Of a stretch of DNA of 64,000 bases, positions 42,948 to 52,133 are shown one piece after another. The position numbers were made by a program, and so were the translations under genes. The notes below the pieces were generated by a model. The model saw nothing but the letters and a program-made list of their open reading frames with translations. It searched no databases and was not told where the DNA came from. Source of the stretch: Mesorhizobium sp. CU3 (GTDB lineage Bacteria; Pseudomonadota; Alphaproteobacteria; Rhizobiales; Rhizobiaceae); assembly GCF_006442965.1 (NCBI RefSeq), contig NZ_VFWX01000016.1, positions 83,153-147,152 of the forward strand. Direction: 5' to 3'. The first letter of the stretch is position 1; each line of letters starts with the position of its first letter.

Positions 42948-44429
42948 ATGGCAGACTCAACGGCAGATAGAGGCAATGTCCTTTCCGCCGAGGCTGACGA
43001 TCATTTCCACGACGAGTGCGGCGTATTCGGCATCTTCGGCCGGCAGGACGCGTCTGCCATCGTCACACTCGGCCTGCACGCCCTGCAGCATCGAGGCCAG
43101 GAAGCCGCCGGCATCGTCTCTTATGACGGCAGCCAATTCCACGTCGAACGCCATGTCGGCCTGATCGGCGACACCTTCACCAAGCAGAATGTGCTGGACC
43201 GCCTGCCCGGCAATCGCGCCATCGGCCACACTCGCTATGCCACAACCGGCGGCGCCGGCCTGCGCAACATCCAGCCCTTCTTTGCAGAGCTCGCCGAAGG
43301 CGGCCTGGCGGTGGCCCATAACGGCAACCTCACCAATGCGCTCACCGTGCAGCGTACGCTGCAGAAGCAGGGCTCGATCTTCTCCTCGACCTCCGACACC
43401 GAGACGCTGCTGCATCTGGTCGCGACCAGCAAGCAGCGCGACCTCAACTCGCGCTTCATCGAGGCCGTGCGGCAGGTCGAAGGCGCCTTCTCGCTGGTGG
43501 CGATGACCGCCAAGAAGATGATCGGTTGCCGCGATCCGCTGGGCATCCGGCCGCTGGTGCTGGGCGATCTGGACGGTGCCTGGATCCTCGCCTCCGAGAC
43601 CTGCGCGCTCGACATCATCGGCGCCCGCTTCGTGCGCGACATCAAGCCCGGCGAGATGGTGGTCGTCACCTCCAAGGGCATCGAGAGCATCTTCCCGTTC
43701 GAGCCGCAGAAGACGCGCTTCTGCATCTTCGAATATGTCTATTTCGCGCGGCCGGATTCCTCGGTCGAAGGCCGCAACGTCTATGATGTCAGGAAGCGCA
43801 TCGGCGCCGAGCTTGCGCAGGAAAATCCCGTCGAGGCCGATATCGTCGTGCCGGTGCCGGATTCCGGCACACCGGCGGCGATCGGCTTTTCCCAGGCCGC
43901 GGGCATTCCCTTCGAGCTCGGTATCATCCGCAACCACTATGTCGGCCGAACCTTCATCCAGCCGGGCGATTCCATCCGCCACATGGGCGTGAAGCTCAAG
44001 CACAACGCCAACCGCCGCATGATCGAAGGCAAGCGTGTGGTGCTGGTCGACGACTCGATCGTGCGCGGCACCACCAGCCAGAAGATCGTGCAGATGGTGC
44101 GCGACGCCGGCGCCAAGGAAGTGCATATGCGCATCGCCTCGCCGCCGACCAGTGCATCCTGCTTCTATGGCGTCGACACGCCGGAAAAGTCGAAGCTCTT
44201 GGCATCGCGCATGTCGGTCGAGGAGATGGCCGAGTTCATCCGCGTCGATTCGCTCGGCTTCCTGTCGATCGACGGGCTCTACCGCGCCGTCGGCGAGGCT
44301 GGCCGCGACAACGAGCAGCCGCAATTCTGCGACGCCTGCTTCACCGGACAGTACCCCACCCGCCTGCTCGACTTCGAAGGCCACGACAATGTGCGCACGC
44401 TGTCGCTGCTGGCGTCGAGCGGCTCTTAA
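42948..44429 (+). CDS. purF: Amidophosphoribosyltransferase
   Basis: The protein has 493 residues from the ATG at 42948. An ATG at 42918 would add ten residues but overlaps a candidate -10 box. After a 23-residue propeptide the catalytic cysteine is Cys24 in HDECGVFGIFG, exposed by self-cleavage. The glutaminase part has ALQHRGQEAAGI and HTRYATTGG. The PRPP motif is VVLVDDSIVRGTTSQKIV. It catalyses the first committed step of purine synthesis. The cvpA-purF arrangement is common. Confidence 0.96.
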   Translation: MADSTADRGNVLSAEADDHFHDECGVFGIFGRQDASAIVTLGLHALQHRGQEAAGIVSYDGSQFHVERHVGLIGDTFTKQNVLDRLPGNRAIGHTRYATTGGAGLRNIQPFFAELAEGGLAVAHNGNLTNALTVQRTLQKQGSIFSSTSDTETLLHLVATSKQRDLNSRFIEAVRQVEGAFSLVAMTAKKMIGCRDPLGIRPLVLGDLDGAWILASETCALDIIGARFVRDIKPGEMVVVTSKGIESIFPFEPQKTRFCIFEYVYFARPDSSVEGRNVYDVRKRIGAELAQENPVEADIVVPVPDSGTPAAIGFSQAAGIPFELGIIRNHYVGRTFIQPGDSIRHMGVKLKHNANRRMIEGKRVVLVDDSIVRGTTSQKIVQMVRDAGAKEVHMRIASPPTSASCFYGVDTPEKSKLLASRMSVEEMAEFIRVDSLGFLSIDGLYRAVGEAGRDNEQPQFCDACFTGQYPTRLLDFEGHDNVRTLSLLASSGS

Positions 44430-44450
44430 GCACTCCACGGACATTCTTGC

Positions 44451-45194
44451 ATGACCCTCGACCTTTCGGGCCGCGTCGCGGTCGTCACCGGCGCCTCGCG
44501 CGGCATCGGCTATTTCCTTGCCCGTGAACTGGCGGCTGCCGGCGCGCATGTGATCGCGGTGGCGCGCACCGTCGGCGGGTTGGAAGAACTCGACGACCAG
44601 ATCAAGGCCGACGGACGTGGACAGTCGACACTGGTGCCGCTCGATCTTGCCGACATGGCCGGCATCGACCGCCTCGGCGGCGCCATCCATGAGCGCTGGG
44701 GCAAGCTCGATATCCTGGTTGCCAACGCCGCCGTGCTCGGCGTGATCTCGCCGATCGGCCATGTCGAGGCCAAGACCTTCGAGAAGGTGATGAACATCAA
44801 CGTCACCGCGACATGGCGGCTGATCCGCTCCGTCGATCCGCTGCTCAGGCTCTCCGACGCCGGCCGCGCCATCATCATGTCCGCCAATTCGGCCCATTCG
44901 GCGCGTCCCTTCTGGGCGCCCTATGCGGCGTCCAAGGCTGCGGTCGAGACCATGATGCGTTCCTGGGCGCATGAGACCGAGAGCCTGCCGCTGAGGGTCA
45001 ACGCCGTCGATCCGGGCGCAACCCGCACCGCGATGCGCGCGCAGGCGATGCCCGGCGAGGATCCGGAAACCCTGCCGCATCCTTCGGAGATTGCCAGGCG
45101 CATCGTGCCGCTGGCCAGCCCGGAACTGAAGGAGACGGGCCTGATCTTCCAGGCCAAGCAAAACCGCTTCGTCGCCTATCGGCAGCCGGAATAA
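44451..45194 (+). CDS. SDR-family oxidoreductase
   Basis: The protein has 247 residues of classical SDR type. It has VVTGASRGIGYFLARELAAAG (nucleotide site), VANAAV (NAG-like), and the catalytic tyrosine-lysine in APYAASKAAVETMM. The ending lacks a special targeting tail. The product is unknown. It begins 21 bases after purF, where an SDR of this sort is frequent in Mesorhizobium relatives, and may be cotranscribed. Confidence 0.88.
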   Translation: MTLDLSGRVAVVTGASRGIGYFLARELAAAGAHVIAVARTVGGLEELDDQIKADGRGQSTLVPLDLADMAGIDRLGGAIHERWGKLDILVANAAVLGVISPIGHVEAKTFEKVMNINVTATWRLIRSVDPLLRLSDAGRAIIMSANSAHSARPFWAPYAASKAAVETMMRSWAHETESLPLRVNAVDPGATRTAMRAQAMPGEDPETLPHPSEIARRIVPLASPELKETGLIFQAKQNRFVAYRQPE

Positions 45195-45235
45195 GCAAGG
45201 TTCGCGACGGATTAAACCGCCCTCCGGCAACGTTC

Positions 45236-45256
45236 TTCGAATGTAGGACATTCGAA
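45236..45256. promoter_or_regulatory. Perfect inverted repeat upstream of the lectin-like gene
   Basis: TTCGAATGT and ACATTCGAA form 9-base arms around AGG. The repeat ends 14 bases before the lectin-like ATG, next to its GGAGG ribosome site. It could be an operator or an mRNA hairpin that masks translation. Confidence 0.5.
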
Positions 45257-45270
45257 ACCGGAGGACCGAC

Positions 45271-45918
45271 ATGCGCAGACTTCTTCTCGTCGCCGCCACC
45301 GCCACCGCCACTGCCGCCGCGCTCGCGGCCACAGCCGGCACTGCCCTCTCGCAAGACGCCAAGATGAGTTTCTTCGTCACCAGCGTCGGCTCCGGCAAAG
45401 GCGCCGACCTCGGTGGCCTGAAGGGCGCGGATGCGCATTGCGCGTCGCTGGCGGAAGCGGCAGGCATCACCGGCAAGACCTGGCACGCCTATCTCTCCTC
45501 CAGCGCCGAGGATGCGCGCGACCGTATCGGCAAGGGTCCGTGGTTCAACGCCAAGGGCGAGAAGATCGCCGACGACGTCGCCTCGCTGCACGGCGATGCC
45601 AATGGCATCACCAAGCAGACAGCGCTCGATGAGAAGGGCGAGGTCGTGAATGGCCGCGGCGACAAGCCGAACCGCCACGACATATTGACCGGTTCGAAGC
45701 CCGACGGCACCCGGCTCGCCGACCAGACCTGCGGCGACTGGACGATGAGCGGCGCGGAGGGTGCGGCGATGATGGGCCATCACGACCGCACCGGCCTCGA
45801 CGATTCGGCGGCGGCGAAATCGTGGAATTCCTCGCACGCCTCGCGCGGCGGCTGCAGTCAGGAGGCACTCAAAGGCACCGGCGGCGACGGCCTCTACTAC
45901 TGCTTTGCGGCCGAATGA
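45271..45918 (+). CDS. Secreted DUF1554/lectin-like protein
   Basis: The protein has 215 residues. A signal peptide (RRLLLVAATATATAAALAATAGTALSQ) is followed by SFFVTSVGSGKGADLGGLKGADAHCASLAEAAG and TWHAYLSSSAEDARDRIG, the start of the DUF1554 (C-type-lectin-like, endostatin-type) domain. The four mature cysteines can form two disulfides. It is exported to the periplasm or outside and may bind glycans (inference). The inverted repeat at 45236-45256 is directly upstream. Confidence 0.85.
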   Translation: MRRLLLVAATATATAAALAATAGTALSQDAKMSFFVTSVGSGKGADLGGLKGADAHCASLAEAAGITGKTWHAYLSSSAEDARDRIGKGPWFNAKGEKIADDVASLHGDANGITKQTALDEKGEVVNGRGDKPNRHDILTGSKPDGTRLADQTCGDWTMSGAEGAAMMGHHDRTGLDDSAAAKSWNSSHASRGGCSQEALKGTGGDGLYYCFAAE

Positions 45919-45928
45919 CCGCTGGCGA

Positions 45929-46033
45929 CTAAAGCGCGTCGCGCTGAAACGGATTCAGGCGACGCGCTTTAGGTCTTTGTCTTTTATGCACGTCGTTGCC
46001 GCAAAATCGCTGCACACTTTGCGCGACATGCAT
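45929..46033. repeat. Dispersed palindromic element, family B, copy 2
   Basis: CTAAAGCGCGTCGC and GCGACGCGCTTTAG pair as in the copy at 25909-26011. The second block (TATGCACGTCGTTGCC to GACATGCAT) is also shared, with several base changes. It starts 11 bases after the lectin-like gene. Confidence 0.85.
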
Positions 46034-46161
46034 TTAGAGCGCTCCGTTCACGGGTCTGTGATGACCCGAGGGGGCGCTCTCTTGCCGCCCTGCTTTCGCC
46101 TTGTGGTAGGAGTTGCTAGAACCGATCCGACTCCGACATTTGAGCAAAGCGAGGAATTCCC

Positions 46162-46386
46162 ATGGCTGCCACCCCCAGCGTAGCGTTGGTCTGGTATCTG
46201 GTGATCGCCGGCCCGCAGGGCGGCATGGTGGTGCTGCCAAGCACCTTCGACACCCGCGAACAATGCACCAACGCGATCACCGAATACCAGAAGCAGCCGA
46301 CGCCGGCCGGCTGGGCCGTGAATTGCGTGCCGAGCGCCTCGCCGTTCACCGATGAAGGGGACGCCGAGGAGCCCGCGGCGCAGTAG
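46162..46386 (+). CDS. Small unknown protein
   Basis: The protein has 74 residues, with GCGAGGAATTCCC upstream of the ATG. The sequence begins ATPSVALVWYLVIAGPQGGMVVLPSTFDTREQCTNAI, with a hydrophobic strand and two cysteines, and ends in an acidic tail. It resembles short exported or cytoplasmic conserved proteins of Rhizobiales but no family is recognised. It is tail to tail with the OsmC gene, two bases apart. Confidence 0.55.
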   Translation: MAATPSVALVWYLVIAGPQGGMVVLPSTFDTREQCTNAITEYQKQPTPAGWAVNCVPSASPFTDEGDAEEPAAQ

Positions 46387-46388
46387 CG

Positions 46389-46895
46389 TCAGCGCCTTGC
46401 GCTCACGCTCAGCTTTGGCTTGCTGTTGATCGTCTGGAACACCACGCAGTAGCGCTCGGTGAGCTTCAACAGCGAATCGATGCGCTGCTGCGGCTCGTCG
46501 GTATCGAGGGCAAATTTCAGCCTTATCTCCCGAAAACCGACCGGCGCGTCCCGGGCCACACCCAGCGTGCCGCGGAAATCGAGGTCGCCCTCGGCCTCGA
46601 CCGTGGCGTTGCCGAGCTTGAACTCCAGCGCCGTCGCCACCGCTTTCAGCGTCACGCCGGCGCAAGCGACCAAAGCCTCGAGCAGCATGTCGCCGGAGCA
46701 GAGCTCGAGGCCGGAACCGCCGGTGGCCGGATGAAGTCCGGCGACCGCCAGCGCCCTGCCCGTCTCCACCTTGCAGGCGATCGACTGGTCGTCGAGCGTG
46801 CCGCGAGCGCGTAGCGTGATCAGCGCCCTGGCGGCATCGTCGCGATAGGCGTCCTTCAGCGGAGCTTGCATGGCCTTGAGTGCGGCGGAGTCCAT
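46389..46895 (-). CDS. OsmC family protein
   Basis: The protein has 168 residues from the ATG at 46895. The region GGSGLELCSGDMLLEALVACAGVTLKAVATAL carries the two cysteines expected of OsmC/Ohr-type peroxidases (Cys near 76 and 89), although spacing departs from classical Ohr. The C-terminal strand order is VGFREIRLKFALDTDEPQQRIDSLLKLTERYCVVFQTI. Such proteins reduce organic hydroperoxides or have unknown thiol roles. It faces away from the agmatine deiminase gene with about 260 bases between. Confidence 0.87.
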   Translation of the reverse strand: MDSAALKAMQAPLKDAYRDDAARALITLRARGTLDDQSIACKVETGRALAVAGLHPATGGSGLELCSGDMLLEALVACAGVTLKAVATALEFKLGNATVEAEGDLDFRGTLGVARDAPVGFREIRLKFALDTDEPQQRIDSLLKLTERYCVVFQTINSKPKLSVSARR

Positions 46896-47156
46896 TGCCT
46901 GTCCTTTTCGTTCACTGCTTCCTGTTTCGGCATCCGCCGCCGGCCGAGATTTGCCTCGATTGGCCAGGAAGGCAACGCATTTATCCCTGCCGCCGTTCCT
47001 GCCCAGGTCTGCATCGTTGAAGGGGCGGCGAACGATCTTGCCTCCTTGGTTCCTGGCATCCGAGAGTACACCCCATCCCAAATGGGACATTGACGGACAA
47101 CATCTCGAAAACGTCTGATCCGCACGAAAGTCGTCTGCAATCTTCCGGTGCCGCAC

Positions 47157-48263
47157 ATGCCATGTACCCTATCTACGAAGCCGAAACAGGACGGATTTCG
47201 CGCGCCCGGCGAGTTCGAGCCCAAATCGGGTTGTTGGCTGATCTGGCCGGAGCGGCCGGACACATGGCGCCTCGGCGCCAAACCGGCGCAGACGCTGTTT
47301 GCCAATGTCGCCGCGGCGATCGCGCAAAGCGAGCCGGTGACGGTGGCGGCATCCGGCCGGCAGTGGCAGAACGCCAGGGCCAGGTTGCCCGACCATGTGC
47401 GGGTGGTCGAAATGTCCACCAACGATTCCTGGCTGCGCGACAGCGGGCCGAATTTCGTGGTCAACGATCAAGGCGCGGTGCGCGGCGTCGACTGGACCTT
47501 CAACGCCTATGGCGGGTTCGACGGCGGGCTCTACGCGCCCTGGGACCTGGACGATTTGGCGGCGCGAAAAGTGCTCGAAATCGAGCGGATGGATCGCTAT
47601 CGCGCGCCGCTGATCGCCGAGGGCGGAGGCCTGCAGTGCGACGGCCAGGGCACGCTCATCACGACGGAGCAATGCCTGCTCAATCGAAATCGCAACGCCC
47701 ATCTCGGCAAGGCCGAGGTGGAGCGGCAACTGGGCGATTATCTAGGCGTCGACACGATCATCTGGCTGCCGCGCGGCTTCGCCTTCGACGAGACGGACGG
47801 CCATGTCGACGATGTCTGCTGCTTCGTGCGGCCGGGCGTGGTCGTGCTGAGCTGGACCGACGATCGCGATGACCCGCAATATGAGATCGTGCGCGAGGCC
47901 GAGGAGGTGCTGCGCTCGGCCCGTGACGCGCGTGGCCGCGCCCTCGAGGTGCATCGGCTGCCGCATCCCTTGCCGATCGAGATGACGCCGGAAGAAAGCG
48001 AAAGCGTCGACCGGCTCGATTCGACCTGGGCGCGCCCGGCCGGCAACCGGATCGCCGCGAGCTACATCAACTACTATCCGGGCAACGGCGTCGTGGTCGT
48101 GCCGGAGTTCGGCTCCGATCTCGACGTGAAGGCGAAGGCAAAGCTGGCCGAGCTGTTCCCCGACCACAAAATCGTCGGCATCGAGAACTCGCGCGAGATC
48201 CTGCTGGGCGGCGGCAATGTCGCCTGCATCACCTTGCCGGTCTATGCGCCGCAACGACGCTGA
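47157..48263 (+). CDS. Agmatine deiminase family protein
   Basis: The protein has 368 residues from the ATG at 47157. A GTG nine bases earlier is an alternative. Active-site landmarks of the peptidyl-arginine/agmatine deiminase fold are present: WLRDSGPNFV, EGGGLQCDGQGT, DETDGHVDDVCCFV (histidine), and the nucleophile cysteine in GGGNVACITLP. The last motif lacks the histidine before Cys seen in most AguA (GGGNIHC). It would convert agmatine to N-carbamoylputrescine and ammonia. A PotF-like binding protein lies next downstream. Confidence 0.9.
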   Translation: MPCTLSTKPKQDGFRAPGEFEPKSGCWLIWPERPDTWRLGAKPAQTLFANVAAAIAQSEPVTVAASGRQWQNARARLPDHVRVVEMSTNDSWLRDSGPNFVVNDQGAVRGVDWTFNAYGGFDGGLYAPWDLDDLAARKVLEIERMDRYRAPLIAEGGGLQCDGQGTLITTEQCLLNRNRNAHLGKAEVERQLGDYLGVDTIIWLPRGFAFDETDGHVDDVCCFVRPGVVVLSWTDDRDDPQYEIVREAEEVLRSARDARGRALEVHRLPHPLPIEMTPEESESVDRLDSTWARPAGNRIAASYINYYPGNGVVVVPEFGSDLDVKAKAKLAELFPDHKIVGIENSREILLGGGNVACITLPVYAPQRR

Positions 48264-48355
48264 GGGACGAAGCCCGACGGCCGAACCGGGGGCGAAAGGC
48301 AGAACGGAGGCTGCGCGATCCTCAGCGCCAGCCTGAAGCAAGAAGGAGGACAATC

Positions 48356-49456
48356 ATGCGCGCACTGATCCCGTCAATCCTGGTCGCCGGGCTTGCCTGC
48401 GGCATCGCCGGCACTGCCTCGGCGGATGAGGAAATAGTCGTCAACGTCTACAACTGGTCGGACTACATCGCGCCGGACACGGCCGAGAAGTTCGAGAAGG
48501 AGACAGGCATCAAGGTCCGCTACGATGTCTATGACGGCAACGAGGTGCTCGAGACAAAGCTGCTCACGGGCGGCTCGGGATATGACGTGGTCTATCCTTC
48601 GGCCTATCCGTTCCTGAAGAACCAGGTGAAGGCCGGGGCTTTTCTGGAACTCGACGGATCGAAACTCGCAAACCACGCAAAGATCGATCCGCAAGCCCTT
48701 TCGCTGATCGGGGGCGCCGACCCGCAAAACAAGCATGCCGTGCCCTACATGGCCGTCACCGACGGCATCGGCTACAACGTCGCCGCGGTCAAGCAGCGGC
48801 TGCCGGACGCGCCGACGAATTCCTTCGCCATGGTCTTCGACGTCGACGTGGTCAAGAAGCTCTCCGATTGCGGGGTGGCGATGATCGACGCGCCGGCTGA
48901 AGTCATCCCGATGGCGCTGAGTTATCTTCATGTCGACCCGCGCTCGACCAGTCCCGACGACCTCGCCAAGGTCGAGGAACTGATGGCCAAGGTGCGGCCC
49001 TACATCCGCTATTTCCACTCCTCGAAATACATCAACGACCTGGCCAACGGCGACATCTGCGTCGTGCTGGGCTGGTCGGGCGACATACTTCAGGCGAGGA
49101 CGCGTGCCGCCGAATCCGCCAAGAAGCCGGAGATCGCCTATTCCATTCCGAAAGAAGGCACACTCATCAACTACGATACGATGGCGGTGCCGAAGGATGC
49201 GCCGCATCCCGACAACGCCATGGCCTGGATCAACTTCAACCTGCGGCCCGACATCGCCGCGGCCAATTCCAGCTATGTCTCCTACGCCAACGCGATACCG
49301 GAGTCCCTGCCGCTGATGGACAAGGCGATCGCCAGCGACCCCGGCGTCTTTCCTCCCGACGACGTGAAGGCCAAGTTGTTCGTGGTCAACAACAGCGACG
49401 CAAAGCTGCTGCGGTCGCAAAACCGCATGTGGACGCGCGTGGTGACGGGTCAGTAG
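48356..49456 (+). CDS. Polyamine ABC transporter substrate-binding protein (PotF/PotD-like)
   Basis: The protein has 366 residues. A signal peptide (RALIPSILVAGLACGIAGTASA) is followed by VVNVYNWSDYIAPDTAEKFEKETGIKVRYDVYDGNEVLETKLLTGGSGYDVVYPS, the opening of putrescine/spermidine-binding proteins. The W-S-D and later LGWSGDILQA positions form the polyamine site. No membrane or ATPase component follows, so it would depend on subunits encoded elsewhere. The upstream agmatine deiminase supports a polyamine role. Confidence 0.92.
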   Translation: MRALIPSILVAGLACGIAGTASADEEIVVNVYNWSDYIAPDTAEKFEKETGIKVRYDVYDGNEVLETKLLTGGSGYDVVYPSAYPFLKNQVKAGAFLELDGSKLANHAKIDPQALSLIGGADPQNKHAVPYMAVTDGIGYNVAAVKQRLPDAPTNSFAMVFDVDVVKKLSDCGVAMIDAPAEVIPMALSYLHVDPRSTSPDDLAKVEELMAKVRPYIRYFHSSKYINDLANGDICVVLGWSGDILQARTRAAESAKKPEIAYSIPKEGTLINYDTMAVPKDAPHPDNAMAWINFNLRPDIAAANSSYVSYANAIPESLPLMDKAIASDPGVFPPDDVKAKLFVVNNSDAKLLRSQNRMWTRVVTGQ

Positions 49457-49473
49457 CGCCGGCGCGAGATATC

Positions 49474-49577
49474 AGAGCAATTCCAAGAAAAGTGTGAAAC
49501 GGTTTTCCGTCCGGAATTGCGTAAAAACAAAGAGATAGAGCAGTTCGGCAATTCTGTGAAACGCTGAACCGCTCTAG
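49474..49577. repeat. Dispersed palindromic element, family A, copy 2
   Basis: It shares AGAGCAATTCC, AAAAGTGTGAAACGGTTTTC, CGGAATTGCGTAAAAACAAA and the terminal CTCTAG with the copy at 9507-9611. As there, the CTA near its end is the TAG stop of a regulator gene, here LuxR-type. Confidence 0.87.
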
Positions 49578-50329
49578 TCGCGCACGACTTCGCGAATTGC
49601 CGCCAGCAACTCCACCTGCGAGTGCACGCCGAGCTTGCGGTAGACCTGCTTGATGTGATTTCGGGCAGTGCCGGGCGAGATGGAAAGGCTCCGCGCGATG
49701 GTCTTGGCATTGCCACCCTCGATCAGGTGCCGCGCGATCTCGCCCTCGCGTGGGCTCAGCCCCGACCGCGCGACCTCGATTGCCCCGCCCTTGTCCCGAA
49801 GGCGACACAGGTGAAACAACTTCTCCAGGATGAGCCTGGTCGCGCCGCCCGCGGCGCTGGCGAGCGCCAGATCCCGCTCGCCGAAGGGCGGTTCCCCATT
49901 GCGCCGCAGAAAGGTGACATAGCCGGCCGTCAGCCTGTCGAGATTGAACACTCCGGTTATCTCGTCGAAGCTGTCGGAGGGGCCGTAGAACTCGCGATAA
50001 TAGGGCGAAAGCTGGAAATCGCGGTTGCGGAGGGCCGATAGCGGCAGCAGAAAATCCTGCCGGGTGCTGGCGAAGCGCTGGAAGAAGGGATCCAGCCGGT
50101 AGACACCGGCATCATAGTCGCGGTTCCAGCGGTCGGGGCCGGCGTCGTCGATCGTCAGGGAGCTGATGTCACGGCGATAGAAGCCGACATAGACGCGATC
50201 GGAGCCGACCAATATGCCCGCCGCAGCGGTGAAGCGAGCCGACAATTCCTCGGGCGTCGCGGCACCGGCCGCGGCGGCGACGCCGCCGCTCCAGCTTGCA
50301 AACCGGTCGAGGGAAAAATTCGAGAGCAT
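49574..50329 (-). CDS. LuxR-family transcriptional regulator
   Basis: The protein has 251 residues. The C-terminal helix-turn-helix is GLSPREGEIARHLIEGGNAKTIARSLSISPGTARNHIKQVYRKLGVHSQVELLA, the typical GerE/LuxR domain. The N-terminal 180 residues are not a clear autoinducer-binding or receiver domain but contain aromatic pockets (FYRRDIS, YYREFYGPSD). The ligand is unknown. No luxI-like gene was found. It is divergent from the S10 peptidase gene, and its stop codon is within the family A repeat. Confidence 0.88.
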   Translation of the reverse strand: MLSNFSLDRFASWSGGVAAAAGAATPEELSARFTAAAGILVGSDRVYVGFYRRDISSLTIDDAGPDRWNRDYDAGVYRLDPFFQRFASTRQDFLLPLSALRNRDFQLSPYYREFYGPSDSFDEITGVFNLDRLTAGYVTFLRRNGEPPFGERDLALASAAGGATRLILEKLFHLCRLRDKGGAIEVARSGLSPREGEIARHLIEGGNAKTIARSLSISPGTARNHIKQVYRKLGVHSQVELLAAIREVVRD

Positions 50330-50504
50330 TCGCGCCTAGCGTAGCGCATGCCGCCGCAAGTTCAACATGGCGAATGCCGGTGATACTGGCGGAATGGGCG
50401 CGTAATACAATTTGGCGACGCCGGACCGCCGACCATCCGTCATTCTCTTTGACTTCGGTCGCTCCGGCCATACTTTGGCGGGAGTCGTTCCGACCGGAGG
50501 TGTC

Positions 50505-52007
50505 ATGCGGCCCACTTTGAAACTCGCTCCCCTCGCCCTCCTTGCGCTCGCCGCCTTCGCCCAACCGGCCTTCGCCGAGGCACCCGAGCGCCCCGCCCCC
50601 GAAGGCGGCGTGCTGTCGTTGTTGCCGGCGCCGCAGGTGACCGAGCATTCGATCACGCTTGGCGGGCGCAAGCTGGATTACCAGGCCAAGGCCGGCACGC
50701 TGTCGCTCTTGTCCGGCAAGGGCGATGTCACCGCCGAGATCTTCTATGTCGCCTACACGCAGCAGTCGTCCGCCGCGGCGAAGGATCGGCCGATCACTTT
50801 CGTCTTCAATGGCGGCCCCGGCGCGGCATCGGCCTATCTGCATCTCGGCGCCATCGGGCCGCGCATCGTCCAGACCTCCACCGACGGCGAATTCCTGCCG
50901 CCGCCGCAAAAGCTCATCGACAATCCCGACAGCTGGCTCGACATGAGCGACCTCGTCTTCGTCGACCCGGTCGGCACCGGCTACAGCCGCGAGGCGCCGG
51001 GGCATGAAGGCAAGGAGTTCTGGGGCGTCGAGGCGGACGCCTCTTCGATCGGTGCCTTCGTCCGCCTCTACCTGGCGCAGAACGGCCGCACCGGGTCGCC
51101 GCTTTATCTGGCCGGCGAAAGCTATGGCGGGTTTCGTGCGGCACTGCTTTCGCGCACGCTGCAGGAGGATGTGGGCCTCACGCCCAGCGGCATCGTGCTG
51201 ATCTCGCCGGCGCTCGAGTTCATGCTGGTGCGACCGGACCAGTTCGACCAGTTGCACTGGGCGCTCGAACTGCCCTCGCTGGCGGCGGCGAAACTGCAGG
51301 CGGACGGCGTCAGCGGCGATGCGCTGCGTGACAAGCTTGCCGATGTCGAGCGCTATGCGCTCGGCGACTATCTCAGCGCGCTGAACAGCGGGCTGGAGCA
51401 AGGCGGCAAGCTGGCGAGTGAGCGCGTGGCCCAGATCACCGGCCTGCCGCTCGATCTCGTGAAGCGCAATTTCGCCCGCATGCCGGTCGGGCTTTTCGCG
51501 AAGGAATTCCAACGCGCCAAGGGCAAGGTGCTCAGCCCTTACGACGCCACTGTCGCCGGCGTCGACATTGCGCCGGAGAGCGACCGCGACGCCGGCCCCG
51601 ACCCGGTGCTCGACCGCAGCGTGCCGGCGCTCACCTCGGCCTTCGTCGCCTATGCGCGCGACGAGTTGAATTACCACACCGATGTCAGCTACCGGCTGCT
51701 CAGCGGCGAGGTCGGCCACAATTGGGATTACGGCATCGGCGGGCAAGGCTATGCCGGCGTCATGGACGATCTGCAGCGGGCGCGCGCGCTGAACCCCGCG
51801 CTCGGCGTCGTCATCGTCAACGGCTACACCGACCTGGTCACGCCCTATCTCGGCTCGCGCTATCTGGTGAACCAGATCCCCTCGCTTGCCGGCGCCAAAC
51901 CGATACGGCTCGATGTCGTGGAGGGCGGCCACATGATGTATCTCAGGCCCGACGGAAGGCGCGCGCTGAAGGAGGCGGCCTCGGAACTCTACCAAGCGAC
52001 GCAATAG
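50505..52007 (+). CDS. S10-family serine carboxypeptidase-like protein
   Basis: The protein has 500 residues from the ATG at 50505, five bases after GGAGG. A signal peptide (RPTLKLAPLALLALAAFAQPAFA) precedes an alpha/beta-hydrolase. FVFNGGPGAASAYLHLGAIGP is the S10 oxyanion region. The catalytic serine is near residue 206 in AGESYGGF, the aspartate in NGYTDLVTPY, and the histidine in EGGHMMYLRPDGR. It is a periplasmic or secreted carboxypeptidase or acylhydrolase. Confidence 0.9.
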   Translation: MRPTLKLAPLALLALAAFAQPAFAEAPERPAPEGGVLSLLPAPQVTEHSITLGGRKLDYQAKAGTLSLLSGKGDVTAEIFYVAYTQQSSAAAKDRPITFVFNGGPGAASAYLHLGAIGPRIVQTSTDGEFLPPPQKLIDNPDSWLDMSDLVFVDPVGTGYSREAPGHEGKEFWGVEADASSIGAFVRLYLAQNGRTGSPLYLAGESYGGFRAALLSRTLQEDVGLTPSGIVLISPALEFMLVRPDQFDQLHWALELPSLAAAKLQADGVSGDALRDKLADVERYALGDYLSALNSGLEQGGKLASERVAQITGLPLDLVKRNFARMPVGLFAKEFQRAKGKVLSPYDATVAGVDIAPESDRDAGPDPVLDRSVPALTSAFVAYARDELNYHTDVSYRLLSGEVGHNWDYGIGGQGYAGVMDDLQRARALNPALGVVIVNGYTDLVTPYLGSRYLVNQIPSLAGAKPIRLDVVEGGHMMYLRPDGRRALKEAASELYQATQ

Positions 52008-52133
52008 GCGTCGCCGGCAGGCCTCCAACGGCGCGATTTATCGCCCTACACGATAAGCTCAATCTGTTTCCACCGGCTAATCGCATAATCGGCGAAGGCC
52101 TATCTTTGTTCGCAAGACAAGGAGCAAGGCCCA

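Noticed and set aside
42957..45476. 839-codon open frame on the minus strand opposite purF and the SDR gene
   Set aside because: It is explained by codon bias of purF and the SDR gene. The protein is rich in His/Arg/Asp with no family features.
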